Assembly (NCBI GenBank): GCA_020881915.1
Contig: JAJFPB010000006.1
Span: forward strand, 2,666,001-2,730,000
Origin: Paramyrothecium sp. XJ0827
Taxonomy: Eukaryota > Ascomycota > Sordariomycetes > Hypocreales > Stachybotryaceae
DNA: 64,000 bases
Direction: 5' to 3'
This document shows, piece by piece, positions 1 through 11,091 of this stretch (position 1 is the stretch's first letter; each line of letters begins with the position of its first letter). The notes beneath the pieces were generated by a model. The model saw nothing but the letters and a program-made list of their open reading frames with translations, was not told the DNA's origin and did not search any database. The translations under genes and the position numbers were made by a program.

Positions 1-1149
1 TATGCTTGAGGCTACTATTAAATTAAAAGAGCCTCTTTCCTATATATATAGAAATACTACTAATAAGGAATTTAAAAATATATTCCTAACCGAAATTAAC
101 TGGGAAAAAACCTAGGCCCTAGCTAACCTATTTAGGGTTTTTTTAAGGCCTTCAGAAATATTACAAGGCCAGCTATATATAACACTTCCAGAAAGTCTCT
201 TATATATATATCTATTATATAAGGACTTAAATCATTATAAGGAAAAGTATACTAAAATAGTTACTAATCCTAATTATAAGGAATATGTAAGTTATTTTCC
301 TATTTTTATTTTTATTATTATTATATATACTAATATATATATTTAGAAGGACTTTTTTACCTATTTAGGATCCTCTATTTCTAAGGGCCTAGCTAAATTA
401 GAGAAATATTTCCCTAATAAGCTAGTAGCTAGGGGCCCTAAGGGTCTTACTAGCTATAAATCCTATATAATAGCCCTTATATTAGATCCTAGGCATCAAT
501 TACGGCATTTTAAACCTAGGGAAATATTATATTATTATCCTACTATTAAATTAGATACTATTAAGCTAATTATAGTAGAATATAATAAGTAAGTAAATTC
601 CATATATATATATATATATATATATATAACTAATATTATTTATAGGCTTAAAGGGTCTTCTAATACTACTATATCTTTTAATGAACTAGTAGATAATAGC
701 CCTAGGCCTATATCTTCTAAAGGCTCTATGTCTGCCTTAGAAGATGAATTATATATAGATAATAGTCATAATACTAATAATAGTGATGAATTATCTTTAT
801 ATTTTAAAGATAAATGTGTTCCTAAGTATATAAGTTATTTATATTATTTCCCCCTATTTTTCCCTATTTTATTACTATTATTATTATATTTTTACTAACT
901 ATTATATAGACTAATATATTAGCTTGGTGGAAATTATATATTGATCGATTTCCTATATTATCTATATTAGCTAGGCATAATCTAGCTATTCCGGCTATAT
1001 CTGCTGCTATTGAGGCTATATTTTCTACTAGTAATAATATTATTACTAAGCAAAGGTCTTAATTATATTTAGATATAGTTAGGGAATTAATATTATTAAA
1101 GAGCTAGAAATATAGGGATTTTAAGAGTTTAAAGGAGGATTTAAATTAG
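1..1149 (+). pseudogene. hAT-A transposase, 3' part, RIP-inactivated
   Basis: Remnant of transposase exons 8 to 11 with the introns still recognisable (GTAAGTTA donors, TATATAG acceptors). The C-terminal hAT dimerisation region is readable at about 920-1149 (AIPAISAAIEAIFSTSNN-like). Several codons are now stops (for example CAG to TAG near 113 and TGG to TAG near 1106), all explained by C-to-T or G-to-A change. It cannot encode a transposase. Confidence 0.85.
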
Positions 1150-1296
1150 TATTATATAGTTTTTATATTCCCTATTATTATAGTATTTTTATAGTATTTT
1201 TATAGCTAGTTATATAGCTATTTAAACTAAAGTGTAGTTTAGAGCGAATTAGAGCTTAAGGAATTATTTAAGTTTAAAAGTACTATATATAGCTAT

Positions 1297-1327
<31 letters not shown>

Positions 1328-1783
1328 GTATTATATATATTATAACTATATATAGTATTTATATAAATATTTATAGATCTAGATATATTTTAAATAGCTA
1401 GATATATAGCTATTTAAACTAAAGTACAATTTAGGGCGAATTAGAGCTTAAGGCATTATCTAATTTCAAAAGTACTATATATAGCTATTACATATATATA
1501 TATATATATTAGAAAATATTATATATATTATAATTATATAAAAGATTTATATAAATATTTATAGATGTATATATATTTATATCTTTATTCTATAGTATAT
1601 TTAGAGCTTTATTATATATTATATTTATTTTATATATAATTTAATAGGTAACTAAAATTTAGTTATTAGTTAACTAAAAATTTAGTTAAATAAAAATTAG
1701 TTAACTAAAATTTAGTTAACTAAAACTTAGTTAGAATAAAAATTAGTTAATTAAAATTTAGTTAACTAATCTTCCCAAGCCTG
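1..1783 (+). mobile_element. hAT-A element, right-hand part of a RIP-mutated copy
   Basis: This stretch aligns with the right part of the complete hAT-A element (about 11933-13813): transposase exons 8 (partial) to 11, two subterminal repeat units (anchors near 1242 and 1434), a GTTAAC array, and the terminus TTCCCAAGCCTG ending at 1783. Compared with the better copy, the differences are mainly C to T and G to A, for example ccTaggccctagcTAacc against ccCaggccctagcCGacc, which is the expected RIP signature. It is inserted in an hAT-B copy whose exon 8 sequence resumes at 1784. The left end lies outside the window, so the TSD (expected AATATAGC) cannot be checked. Confidence 0.9.
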
Positions 1784-1981
1784 AATATAGCTAATAAGGA
1801 ATTTAAAAATATCTTCCTATCCGAGCTTAATTGGGCTAAAACCGAGGCCCTAGTAACCCTATTTAAGGTCTTCCTAAGGCCTTCAATTCAACTACAGGGT
1901 CAGCTATATATAACACTTCCTGAAAGTCTCTTATATATATATCAACTATATAAAGATTTAAATAAATATTAGGTTAAATAT

Positions 1982-2309
1982 CAGGCTTGGGAAACTGGTT
2001 AACCAATTAACCAATAAGCTATATTTAGTTAACCAATAATTGGTTAACCTATTTTTGGTCAATTATCTATTTTTCTATTATATTTAAATTAATATCTATA
2101 ATTATATATATATATATAGTAGATATCTTATAGTAACTTCTATATAAGCTTTAAAAATCTATTTATAGCTATTATAATAGATAAAAATAAGGTAATTTAA
2201 TATTAGCTAACCTATTTTTGGTTAACCTATATTTGGTTTAACCTATTTTTGGTTAACCTGATTTATTTTTAGTTAACCAATTATTGGTTAACGAACCTTC
2301 CCAAGCCTG
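1982..2309. mobile_element. hAT MITE, GGTTAACC type (328 bp)
   Basis: It starts CAGGCTTGGGAA and ends TTCCCAAGCCTG, with TTAAATAT as a perfect 8-bp duplication at 1974-1981 and 2310-2317. Repeated GGTTAACC palindromes lie just inside both ends. The core around 2090-2200 is shared with the elements at 22756, 38281 and 44533. It has no coding capacity. Confidence 0.95.
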
Positions 2310-2883
2310 TTAAATATACTAGCTATACTAATAATCCTAGCTATAAGGAATATATAAGTTATTTCTTATATTATATTATTTTCTATATTTTATTATATTC
2401 TTATATATATTATATACTAACTTATATATAGGGGAATTTCTATAGTTATCTAGGGTCTTCTATTACTAAGGGCCTAGCTAATTATAAGCCCTATATAATA
2501 GCTCTTATATTAGATCCCCGGCATCATTTACAGCATTTTACAGAGCCCGGCCTCTTAGCTCACTATTCGAATATTAAATCGGGTATAATAAATCTAATTA
2601 TAGCTAAATATAATAAGTAAGTAAAGTCCCTAGTCCCTAGCTGTAAATATATATATATATAGCGATAGATATATAATACTAATATTATCTATAGAATTAA
2701 AGGACTTAATAGGGCCCCTAATGCTACTATGTCCTTTAATAAATTAGGGGATAATAAATATAGGCCTTTATTAGCTAAAGCCTCTTTAAATACCTCAGAT
2801 AATGAGTTATATATAGATAATACAGCTAAAGATAATGAATTATTATCTTACTTAGAAGGGGAATATATTCCTAAGGATATAAG

Positions 2884-3075
2884 TTATTTTATTACTATTA
2901 TATATATATATATTACCTTATTACTATTATATATATATATATTACCTTATTACTATTATATATATATATATTACCTTATTACTATTATATATATATATAT
3001 TACCTTATTACTATTATATATATATATATTACCTTATTACTATTATATATATATATATTACCTTATTACTATTAT
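2884..3075. repeat. 29-bp minisatellite inside a transposase intron
   Basis: About six near-identical units of roughly 29 bp (TTACTATTA, a TA run, TTACCTTA), lying in the intron before the last transposase exon of the hAT-B copy. The homologous intron at about 40577-40645 has only one unit, so this is a local expansion. Confidence 0.9.
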
Positions 3076-3399
3076 ATACTAATTACTATAATAGACCGAT
3101 ATATTAGATTAGTAGAAGCTCTATACTAAGCAATTTCCTACTTTATTACTATTAGCTAGGCAATATCTAGCTATTCTAGCTACTTCAGCTGCTATAGAGG
3201 CTACTTTCTCTACTAGTAATAATATTATTACTAATCAGAGATCTCAGCTATATTTAGAAATAATTAGGGAAATTATATTACTAAAGAGTTAGAAATATAA
3301 GGATTTTAGGGAATTAAATAAGGACTTTTCTAAGGATTCTTCTTAAATTTATAGAATTTTATAGGATCTTATTTAGTTATTATAATATTATATAGTTAT

Positions 3400-4060
3400 A
3401 TATAATTTTCTATACTTTTATAGTACTTTATATAACTATTATAACTATATATAAGATAGAACCTCAGTTAGAGCTAGTTAGCTTCTAGGGAATTATAAGA
3501 TTTAAGAAACTCTATTTATCTAGGCTATATTAAGATATAGAGGTCTAGGGTATATTATATATAGAATAATTATATATAGTATCTATTTATAGTTTTTATT
3601 ATATTATTAGATATCTTATATAGCTATAATAGCTATATATAAGATAGAATCTCTTTTAGAGCTAGCTAGCTTCTAGGGAATTATAAGATTTAAGAAATTC
3701 TATAACTCTATATTATATATAGATATTTAGGTCTACTATAACAAGTATATATACTAATTATATATAGGATTTATATATATATTTTATGTTTTTCTAAGAT
3801 ATATAATATAGCTATAATAGCTATATAAAAAGCAAAATCTCTTTTAGAGCTAGTTAGCTCCTAGATAATTACTAGATTATATTTTTTACTATTCTAAGAT
3901 ATCTTATATAGCTATAATAGCTATATATAAAGTAAAACCTCTTTTATAGCTAGTTAGCTTCTAAGTAATTACTAGATTTTAGAAATTCTATAAATCTATA
4001 TTATATATAGATATATAGGTCTATTATATATCTATATAATATATATATCTATATATATAC
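3400..4060. repeat. subterminal tandem repeats of hAT-B
   Basis: Repeated segments containing 'agctagttagcttct' followed by an A/T-rich stretch and 'ataggtcta' recur about every 100-200 bp. The same kind of array lies at 40.93-41.42 kb in the longer hAT-B copy. The position matches that of the 188-bp arrays of hAT-A. Confidence 0.7.
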
Positions 4061-4209
4061 AATTAAAATTTGTAGTTAACTACATTATAGTTAACTATTT
4101 TGCAGTTAACTATTTTGTAGTTAGTAGTTAATTGTAGTTAATTACAAAATAGTTAACTACAAATAGTTAACTATTCTTCCTAAGCCTGCTATAGTATATA
4201 TAAATATAT

Positions 4210-4495
4210 CAGGGTTGGCAAGGCAGGTTAACCTAAAATAGGTTTAACCTGAAATAGGTTATTCTAAATATATATAAATATTTATATATAAATATATATA
4301 TATAAGATATTATTATATAGTATTATTCTAATAAAGCTTATATATAAATATAAATAAAATTTATATATATTCTTTAATTATATATATATTATAATATAAA
4401 TAACCTAAAATAGGTTAACCTGAAATAGGTTAACCTAAAATAGGTTAACCTGAAATAGGTTATAGGTTAATAGGTTAACCTATTTCCCAAGCCTG
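4210..4495. mobile_element. hAT MITE, AGGTTAACCT type (286 bp)
   Basis: The left end is CAGGGTTGGCAAGGCAGG and the right end TTCCCAAGCCTG, with AAATATAT as a perfect 8-bp duplication at 4202-4209 and 4496-4503. GGTTAACCT/AGGTTAACC palindromes line both sides. The left terminus has the variant form also seen, inverted, at the right end of the 34078-34619 element. Confidence 0.92.
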
Positions 4496-6380
4496 AAATA
4501 TATACTTTAGAAGATATTATATACATTATAATAATATATAGTATTTATATAGATTTTAATAAATGTACATATATTTTCTATAGCTATTTATATAGCTATT
4601 TATAATAGAATATATATTAGAGTAAATTAGAGCTTGAGCAATTATTTTATTTTAAATGTATTATATATAGAGATTTTATATATAAATTTATAAAGCATAT
4701 ATTACTATGTATATTATAATTATATATTTAGAATTTATATAAATATATCTAAGCCTATATATATAATATGTAGCTTATTAGATAGTTATTTACATTTTAT
4801 TATATAATAATAACCTAATTTATTTTATATTAACCTAGAATAGGTTAACCTATATTACTAACCCTGATTTAAGGGATCTTATTTATTAGATATTACTCTA
4901 GATTTAATATAGAAGTCTTAGTAAATATTAAGATTATAGAAAGTCCTTCGTACTTTAATATTCTTAATAAAGAGAGATTTTGATTATAATAATAGAAATA
5001 GGTAGATTTTTATATTATTATTCTTTAAATAAATAACCTTACTACTATAAGTTAATTTAAGTTTATTAAGATAAATAATATATATTATTATAAAACTTAA
5101 GTATTAATTTTAGCTTTTTTACTAATATTGCTATAGCTATAGCTATATATTTTATTTAAATATATTTAATAAAGACCTTAGTAATATCTTAATAGCGCTA
5201 TTAAGTTCCTATATATATATAGCGAAATAGATAGCTTAAGTATTATAAGTGCCTATAGTATATTAGATTTATTATAAATATCTTTATTACTAATTTTATT
5301 ATTATTATATTTAAGGATCTAGGTATTAGATTTTCTTATTAAACTATTTTTATTATATTTATATTCTTATTTAATATTTTTAAATTTTAATTAATTTAAT
5401 AAAGTTATTAATATTTAGTACAAACTATTCTAAAAATTTTAAAAATATATATATAATAAAGGCTTATAAATATATATATACTTTTTAATTTATTCTCTTT
5501 ATATTTCTATTTAATTTAAAATAAAATACTATACTTAATTATTACTTAATCTTTATAAGCTTATAAGAGTACTTCTAGAAGTAACTAATTTAAGTAGTTT
5601 ATTAATTTAAAATAAGAGCTTATAGGAATTTATAGAAGTAGTAAGAATAAATAATAAAGTACTTTATATTAGCTTTAGTACTTATATTTATTATTATCTC
5701 GCAAGTAATTTTCTTTAATACTTAATTTATAAGAGTTATTTTATTAGTAGTTTCTTTTTTAATTTTAGTAAGAAAATTAATTTTAAAGTTAATAAATAAT
5801 TTATCTTAGAATAACTTTAAAATAAATAATAACTTAAATAAGCCTTATTTAATATATTTTTATATAATCTTCTTTTTATAGACTTTATAATTCCTAGGGA
5901 ATCTCCTTATACTTTAATAAAGGTTAAACTAGAAATAGCTTCTTAAAAGTAAAGCTACTATATTTCTTAAGTACTTAATTAAGAGTAAGTTATATATATT
6001 CTATATTAAGTTAATTTAAAGTAATTTATAATTAAGGACTTATTTTTAATTTCTAAAGTATAGACTTTTTAATTTATTAATCTTATATTTAGCTACAAAT
6101 GTATTAGTAATTTATTTCTTTATTATATATAAGGTAAAAGGGATCTTTTCTAAGCTTAAATTAAGTAATAAATTATTTAATAAGTTTCTAATCTTTAAAT
6201 AACTTAAATTCTAAAGTCCCTATATAACCTCTAATTCAAAGATTCCTAATTTTATAATATAAAAATTATCTTTAATCTTAATAATTAATATTTTTATTTA
6301 AAGTAATTATTTTATTACTAATAATTACTTATCTTAAAGTAATTAAATTTTATATTTTACTAGATATTTATTAAGAAGAT

Positions 6381-6418
<38 letters not shown>

Positions 6419-6671
6419 CTAAAGAAGCTATAAGTTATTAGGGATTAAGAGGCTTCTATATTACTTAAAGGAATTTCCAAATTTCTAGGTTTTACACTCT
6501 TCTATAAATAATTTATTAATAACTATATTAATATTATAGTCTCCCTCTTAGTTTTAGGCTTAGGAAGGTAGTTAACTAGATTTTAGTTAACTATCTCCTA
6601 GTTAACTAGAAATTAATTATTTTAAATCTATTTAATTTAATATAAAATATTATAATTTACTTTCTATTTCT

Positions 6672-6800
6672 CCTAGGTACTAAGAATAAAAGATATATTA
6701 TTACTACTATTACTAAGATTATATAACAGATTATATAATTAGCTTAATTACTATGGTAGCTTATATAGACTTATATTAAGTAATATATATAATTATATAA
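6672..6800 (+). repeat. dispersed LTR-like repeat R1, copy 1
   Basis: Begins near TCCTAGGTACTAAGAATAAA and continues through a run of TTACTACTATTACTAAG and 'tagcttatatagacttat'. The same order of motifs appears at 7322, 26088, 27791 and 44329 in this orientation and at 28.75, 44.18 and 49.80 kb inverted. Family assignment is not possible from the sequence alone. Confidence 0.65.
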
Positions 6801-7321
6801 TAATAATTATATTTAAAATAAATATTATTAATTAAAATAAGTTATATTTACTTAAATAAAAAAGCTTTATTATCTTATATTAACTTAAATCTCTTCTTTA
6901 AATTTTAATAGCTTTTTTATTAGCTTTACTAAGCTTCTTATTCTTTGATTAATTAATTATATATTAAATATAATTAAACTACTATTTCTTAATTAAATCT
7001 ATAGTACTTTTCTTTAATTATTAAACCTTATTAATAATTAGGCTATATTTAATATCTCTCTTAATTATAACTTTAATCTTCTATATATTAATTTAGTTAA
7101 TATATAGAAATAATTTAAAAGCTTATAATCTTTAAGGGTTCTTACTTATAGATTTCATTTTAATAATTCTAGCTTCTTAAGAGATATCTTAAGGATTAGT
7201 TATTATAGTAGATTAAGTAGCTCTTTTATTATTAATATTAGAAATAAATAGAGATTTTAATTATAATAAGGAGGGAAATAAGTAGATTCTTATTTTATTA
7301 AAAATAAATAATATATATTAT

Positions 7322-7480
7322 TATAGAACTTAATTCTCCTAGATACTAAGAATAAAAGACCTATTATTACTACTATTACTAAGTTTATATAAGAGATTAT
7401 ATAATTGACTTAATTACTATAGTAGCTTATATAGACCTATATTAAATAATATATATTATCATATAATAAGAACTCTATTT
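7322..7480 (+). repeat. dispersed LTR-like repeat R1, copy 2
   Basis: Same motif order as the copy at 6672, about 650 bp downstream in the same orientation. The two could be flanking repeats of a short degraded element, but no target duplication is visible. Confidence 0.65.
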
Positions 7481-7646
7481 AGAATAGATATTATTAATTA
7501 AAATAAGTTAGATTTACCTAACTATCTCCTATAATAGTAAGAGCTTTAGGCACTCTATTTCATCTAGCTTTTTTAAATCTCTTATTTAATTTATTAAATC
7601 TCTTCCTAAGAGACTTATTTAATTTCTTTCTTTTATATTAATTAGC

Positions 7647-8027
7647 CAGGCTTGGGAAACTAGTTAACTAATTAACTAATAACTAATTTTTAGTTAACTA
7701 ATTTCTAGTTAACTAAAAATTAGTTAATTAGTTTTTTTTATAAATATATTACTTAAATATATAAATAAATTATATATATATATATAATTTACTTATATAA
7801 TAGAATATAAAAATATAATCTAGAAATAGAATCTAATATTAGATTTATATCTATTATAATAGAATTTCTATATATATATATACTATATTAACTTAAATTA
7901 AGTAACTAAAAATTAGTTAACTAATTCTAACTAATTCCTAATTAACTAATTTCTAGTTAACTAATTTTTAGTTAGTTAGTTATTAGTTAGTTAACTTGAA
8001 ATTAGTTAACTAATCTTCCTAAGCCTA
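7647..8027. mobile_element. hAT MITE, TTAGTTAACTAA type (381 bp)
   Basis: Starts CAGGCTTGGGAA and ends TTCCTAAGCCTA (two RIP-like changes from TTCCCAAGCCTG). A perfect 8-bp duplication, TAATTAGC, flanks it at 7639-7646 and 8028-8035. Its inner palindromes are of the same type as those of the autonomous hAT-A element, so hAT-A transposase is the likely driver. Its core recurs in the elements at 46074 and 49027. Confidence 0.95.
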
Positions 8028-8434
8028 TAATTAGCTATATTTTAAATATAATCTAGTTCTTATTTCTTAATTAAATTAGTAATACTTTTCTTTAATTACT
8101 AGATGTTATAAATAATTAAACTATCTTTAATATCTCCCTTAGTTATAATTTAATTTTCTATATATTTAGGATTTAATTAGTATATAGAAATAATTTTATA
8201 ATTCTTGAAAATCCTTATTTATAGGCTTTAATATATATTCTAGTTTCTTAAGAGATATTTTAAGGATTAATTATTATAGATCTCTTCTATTATTAGTATA
8301 AGTAATAAATAGATCTATAGAAGATTTTAATTATAATAAGAGTATACGTAGATTTTTATATTACTATTCTTTAGTTTAATTTAACTTTATTAAGGCTAGG
8401 TAATATTACCTTTGGCTTTACTATTACTATTACT
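8028..8434. repeat. RIP-degraded repeat, target of hAT-A
   Basis: AT-rich sequence matching parts of 6.9-7.3, 26.5-26.7 and 45.2-45.6 kb. No gene is seen. Its last 8 bp (CTATTACT, 8427-8434) are the left copy of the hAT-A target-site duplication. Confidence 0.6.
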
Positions 8435-8561
8435 CAGGCTTGGGAATTTAGTTAACTAATTGAATAATAACTAAATTTTAGTTAACTAAAAGTTATTCAG
8501 AATAACTAAAATTTAGTTAACTAATTTTTATTCCCTATATAAAAGTTATTAAAATTAAGAA

Positions 8562-8596
<35 letters not shown>

Positions 8597-8639
8597 AATA
8601 TAATATATAATATAGCCTTAAATATACTATAAAATAAAG

Positions 8640-9360
8640 CTATAAATATATATAGATCTATTTATATTTATAGAAAATCCTTATATAATTATAATAGCTA
8701 AATATAGTACTTTTAAAATTAAATAATTTATAAAGCTCTAATTTGCTCTAGATTACATTTAAAGTTTAATAGCTATATATCTAGCTATAGAAAATCTATA
8801 TAGACCTATAAATATTTATATAAATCTTTTATATAATTATAATATAGATAATAGTTCCTAATTCTTATATATATATATATAATAACTAGATATAGGACTT
8901 TTAAAATTAGATAATTCCTTAAGCTCTAATTCGCTCTAAACTGCACTTTAGTATAAATAGCTATATATCTAGCTATAGAAAATATATATAGATCTCTAAA
9001 TATTTATATAAATCTTTTATATAGTTATAATATATATAATAATTTCTAATTCTTATATATACATATATAGGAGCTAGATATAGTACTTTTAAAATTAGAT
9101 AATTCATAAAGCTCTAATTCGCTCTAAACTGTACTTTAGTGTAAATAGCCTTATATCTAGCTATAGAAAATATATATAGATCTATGAATATTTATATAAA
9201 TCTTTTATATAATTATAATATAGATAATGGTTTCTAATTATTATATATATATATATAATAGCTAGATATAGTACTTTTGAAATTAGATAATTCCTAAACC
9301 TCTAATTCGCTCTAAACTGCACTTTAGTTTAAATAGTTATATAACTAGCTAATTATAGTA
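8640..9360. repeat. left 188-bp subterminal array of hAT-A (4 units)
   Basis: The anchor 'gctctaattcgctcta' recurs at about 8735, 8923, 9111 and 9299, a spacing of exactly 188 bp each time. The units also contain 'gtacttttaaaattagata' and 'tttatataaatctttta'. The same unit in inverted orientation occurs twice at the right side of the element. Role unknown; binding sites for the transposase or host heterochromatin factors are possible. Confidence 0.92.
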
Positions 9361-9696
9361 GCTAAAAATATATAAAAATATATATAACTATATTTAACCC
9401 TAGAGCTATATACATATCTATACTTTCCTAATTAGGAAAAGATCTACATTCGGTCAATATCCGGTTTTAGCTACATAACTAGCTATATTTGCATAGGGAT
9501 TTCTATTGGTGTCCGCATTAGCTATGATAACTATATAATCTACTATAGGATAATTCTAAATTCCTTATCAATACCAAGGAAGCTGAAAATGCCGGCAGAT
9601 AAAATAGGAAGGAATTGATTTCTAATGCTTAGAAATAGGAAATTCTTGATTTTTGAAGAGAAAGGAATTCCTAGGAATTAGTAGGAAGGAAATTTC

Positions 9697-9703
9697 TATA
9701 AAA
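9697..9703 (+). promoter_or_regulatory. candidate TATA box of the hAT-A transposase gene
   Basis: TATAAAA, about 130 bp before the transposase ATG, within a less AT-rich segment (about 9400-9830) that is partly conserved upstream of the hAT-B gene (shared 'attgatttctaatgctta'). In hAT-B the matching site reads GATAAAA. Promoter function is inferred from position and conservation. Confidence 0.45.
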
Positions 9704-9833
9704 GAAGACTTGATTTCCCTCTTAAAATCCTATTCTTCTTTAACAAGCAACTATCTATCTACCCTATTACTATCTATTTATTATAACTACCCTATTTTCT
9801 ATATATATATCTATATATATATATATATTCAAT

Positions 9834-10396
9834 ATGTCTAACTATTCGGACGACCTTCAATCTATTAGTGGCTCTGAGGCCTCTATGCCTGATACCCAGT
9901 TAATTACAGACCCTATAGAGGCCTCAACTATTTCCCTTATAGAATTTAATTCTAGTAGGGACCTAGAAGAGACCCCTAGGGCCCCTGAGACCCCTAGGGC
10001 CCCTACATCTACTAGTAGCTCAGCAGCTACAGCAGCTATATTTTTTGACCCTAAATATCAACTAGGGCCTACTTCAGCATATATATTTATAAATAACCTA
10101 TTTACTAGAACCCTATTACCTTATAATAATAATAAGGAAAGAGAGGTTCTATGTAAATGTACTATGTAAGTTATTTATTTCTTTAAATATATATACTTTA
10201 ATATAATACTAATATATATATATATATATAGGTGTAATTTTGAGGCTTCTTATAAAGCTAGTAAACTAGCTACTGGCTAATCGAATCTAGCAAGGCATTA
10301 TTAAAATAATCACCCTGAAATTGCCTATAATAAAAAATCAGAATCAGTTAGAAAATGAAGTAAGTTATATTCTATTTTCCTTATTTTTCTATTTTC

Positions 10397-10438
<42 letters not shown>

Positions 10439-11057
10439 TAATTTAATATAGAAGCCGACCTATCAAGCCCAACTGCTACTAGCTCTACAATACCTCAAAC
10501 CCCTAGTAAACGCCCTAGGGATATTATAGCTATAGCAAATCGATTTTCTGAAAAGGAAGCCCTTAATAGGGTCCTAAATTTCCTTATAGAAAATAATATC
10601 TCTTTTAATATAATGGATTCACCAGCTTTTCAAAGCCTATTATCCTATTATAATAGGTAAGTAAGGATTTTTATATTATTATATATTCACTTCCCTATCT
10701 ATAATTCCTAAATTACTACCCTATATCTCCTAAATTAATATAATTATTCTTATTTACTTAGTTTATTATATATAAGCTAATATATATATATATCTATTTA
10801 GTGAGGCCCCTATTATGAATAGGAAGAAAATACGATTATTATTATCTGATACCTTCGAAAAGGGCCTTAGGGCCCTAAATAGCCAATTCGAAGATAATAT
10901 TCGTACTAATGGGGCATTTTCCCTTACCTTTGATATATGGTCTTCAAATACAGGGGCTTCCTATCTAGGAATTATTGCTATTTTCCTAGATAGTACTTTT
11001 ACCCTACACTATAAGCTTATAAGTAAGTTATTTATTTTATTTTATTATTTACTATTA

Positions 11058-11091
<34 letters not shown>

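Larger units (their letters stand above)
1784..3345 (+). pseudogene. hAT-B transposase, 3' part, inactivated
   Basis: Exons 8 to 11 of an hAT transposase, interrupted by a MITE (1982-2309) and by stops of the TGG-to-TAG and CAA-to-TAA type. The hAT dimerisation motif (LAIPATSAAIEATFSTSNN-like) is readable near 3170-3235. The apparent 117-residue reading frame at 2729-3082 is exon 10 running into an intron minisatellite and is not a protein. Compare the hAT-B copy at 37009-40892. Confidence 0.8.
1784..4188 (+). mobile_element. hAT-B element, right-hand part, split by hAT-A and by a MITE
   Basis: The sequence resumes exon 8 of the hAT-B transposase directly after the hAT-A terminus, runs to the transposase stop at about 3345, then through three to four subterminal tandem units of roughly 100-200 bp (about 3400-4060), and ends with a GTAGTTAAC array and TTCCTAAGCCTG at 4188. 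It matches the longer hAT-B copy at 39.75-41.61 kb. A GGTTAACC-type MITE occupies 1982-2309. The order of insertions is therefore B first, with A and the MITE later. Confidence 0.85.
4496..7646. repeat. RIP-degraded repeat sequence, no gene
   Basis: Very AT-rich and full of stops in all frames. It holds a truncated AGGTTAACCT-type MITE end (about 4807-4865, ending in CTAACCCTG), a truncated TAGTTAAC-type end starting near 6555, and two copies of a dispersed LTR-like repeat (6672-6800 and 7322-7480). Sequence near 6841-7320 recurs at 8030-8400, 26.28-26.74 and 45.06-45.96 kb. No reading frame can be reconstructed by eye. Confidence 0.6.

Noticed and set aside
2729..3082. 117-residue frame with Ile/Tyr/Leu repeats
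   Set aside because: The first part is transposase exon 10; the repeat part is the intron minisatellite.
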